Assembly (NCBI GenBank): GCA_964618405.1
Contig: CAZUAY010000256.1
Location: forward strand, 1-5,678
From: JBBQIY01 sp964618405
Lineage (GTDB): Bacteria; Verrucomicrobiota; Kiritimatiellia; RFP12; UBA3636
Length of the DNA: 5,678 nucleotides
Direction: 5' to 3'
Part shown: in pieces, positions 5,397 to 5,678 of the stretch
Layout: every line of letters begins with the position of its first letter
Position numbering within the stretch: position 1 is the stretch's first letter
Notes under the pieces: generated by a model
Database searches by the model: none
Told to the model about the DNA's origin: nothing
What the model saw: the letters and a program-made list of their open reading frames with translations, nothing else
Position numbers and translations under genes: made by a program

Positions 5397-5460
5397 GTAA
5401 TCGGTCAGTGACGGGGGGTACCCCCCGCTGACTGCCCGATTACAGTCGCTAGTCGCTAGT
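5397..5460 (+). repeat. Hairpin-plus-heptamer repeat, copy D
   Basis: The head 5397-5443 has outer arms GTAATCGG and CCGATTAC, an inner CAGT/ACTG pairing and a G-C core CGGGGGG-TA-CCCCCCG. It gives a long imperfect hairpin with small bulges. The tail is AGTCGC-TAGTCGC-TAGT, identical over its first 16 bases to copy B. It lies about 15 bases upstream of the hicA operator candidate, so its left end limits the hicAB promoter region. No run of T follows on either side in the pattern of an intrinsic terminator. Confidence 0.85.
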
Positions 5461-5524
5461 GGCAGAATGTCATATCAGCAGAACTCACGAATTTTTGGGG
5501 TTTCCGGTGTTTTGTGTCGCAAGT

Positions 5525-5678
5525 TCAATAGATTGCGTGGTCGTCGCGATACTTGTCGTAGGCGCTTTTGAAGGGGGCGAGCTCGCAATAGAACGCGTTT
5601 CGGGCGATTAGTTTCAACGCGTCATATACTTTTTTAGAGTCGGTGTTGAGCTTGCGATATTGGCCCTAGACGAGGGTG
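5525..5678 (-). pseudogene. Degraded protein fragment, possibly the C-terminal part of a transposase-like protein
   Basis: The minus strand holds a 46-codon stretch with strongly protein-like composition (GQYRKLNTDSKK..., DALKLIARNAFYCELAPFK..., KYRDDHAIY). It is bounded by a TAG at 5668-5666 and a TGA at 5527-5525. The same frame continues as TLV before the TAG to the window edge, suggesting an in-frame nonsense change in a longer gene. It has no start codon of its own in good context. The IARN-FY / YRDDH style reminds me of proteins near mobile elements in PVC bacteria, possibly transposases, but I cannot confirm the family from sequence alone. Bases 5461-5524 show nothing further. Confidence 0.4.

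Noticed and set aside
5397..5443. Integron attC site next to the toxin-antitoxin pair
   Set aside because: The palindrome lacks the expected GTT-type core sites, and the same head occurs where there is no cassette junction.

Overview
The window looks like part of a chromosome from a PVC-type bacterium (Verrucomicrobiota, Kiritimatiellota or Lentisphaerota), probably an uncultured one. This is inferred from gene style, not from a marker gene. TIM-barrel sugar isomerases clustered with a Gfo/Idh/MocA dehydrogenase are typical of that group. The meso-diaminopimelate-type MurE indicates a Gram-negative-style peptidoglycan. Base composition is moderate.

Layout. Bases 1-77 hold a hairpin-plus-heptamer repeat (copy A). 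A candidate promoter near 98-125 precedes a tight plus-strand operon: a sugar phosphate isomerase/epimerase-like TIM barrel (190-1002), a Gfo/Idh/MocA oxidoreductase (1002-2198, overlapping by one base) and an IolE-like TIM barrel (2227-2976). Thirty bases further on is a 13-codon ORF reading MKVLFVCTNNAGR-stop. This is the phosphate-binding loop of an arsenate reductase / low-molecular-weight phosphatase with nothing after it. It runs into the start of a complete murE-like gene (about 3034-4632). The last 20 codons and the stop of murE are supplied by a second repeat copy (B, 4570-4640).

Bases 4641-4811 carry no convincing gene but include a third, headless repeat copy in inverted orientation (C, 4761-4789). 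On the minus strand follows a hicA-hicB toxin-antitoxin operon (5353 down to 4812) with an inverted-repeat operator candidate in front of hicA. A fourth repeat copy (D, 5397-5460) lies upstream of it, so copies C and D bracket hicAB in inverted orientation. The right edge (5525-5678, minus strand) is a degraded protein fragment, possibly transposase-related, closed by stop codons at both ends.

How the genes work together. The first three genes probably oxidise a sugar, inositol or glycoside to a keto intermediate (Gfo/Idh/MocA) and then isomerise, epimerise or dehydrate it (the two metal-dependent TIM barrels). The substrate cannot be read from sequence. murE and hicAB are unrelated to this job, and the right half looks like a region reshaped by a small repeat family. 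The most notable observations are the repeat-derived MurE C-terminus, the ArsC/LMW-PTP leader relic, the repeat-bracketed hicAB with an apparent His-to-Arg change in HicA, and the repeat family itself.
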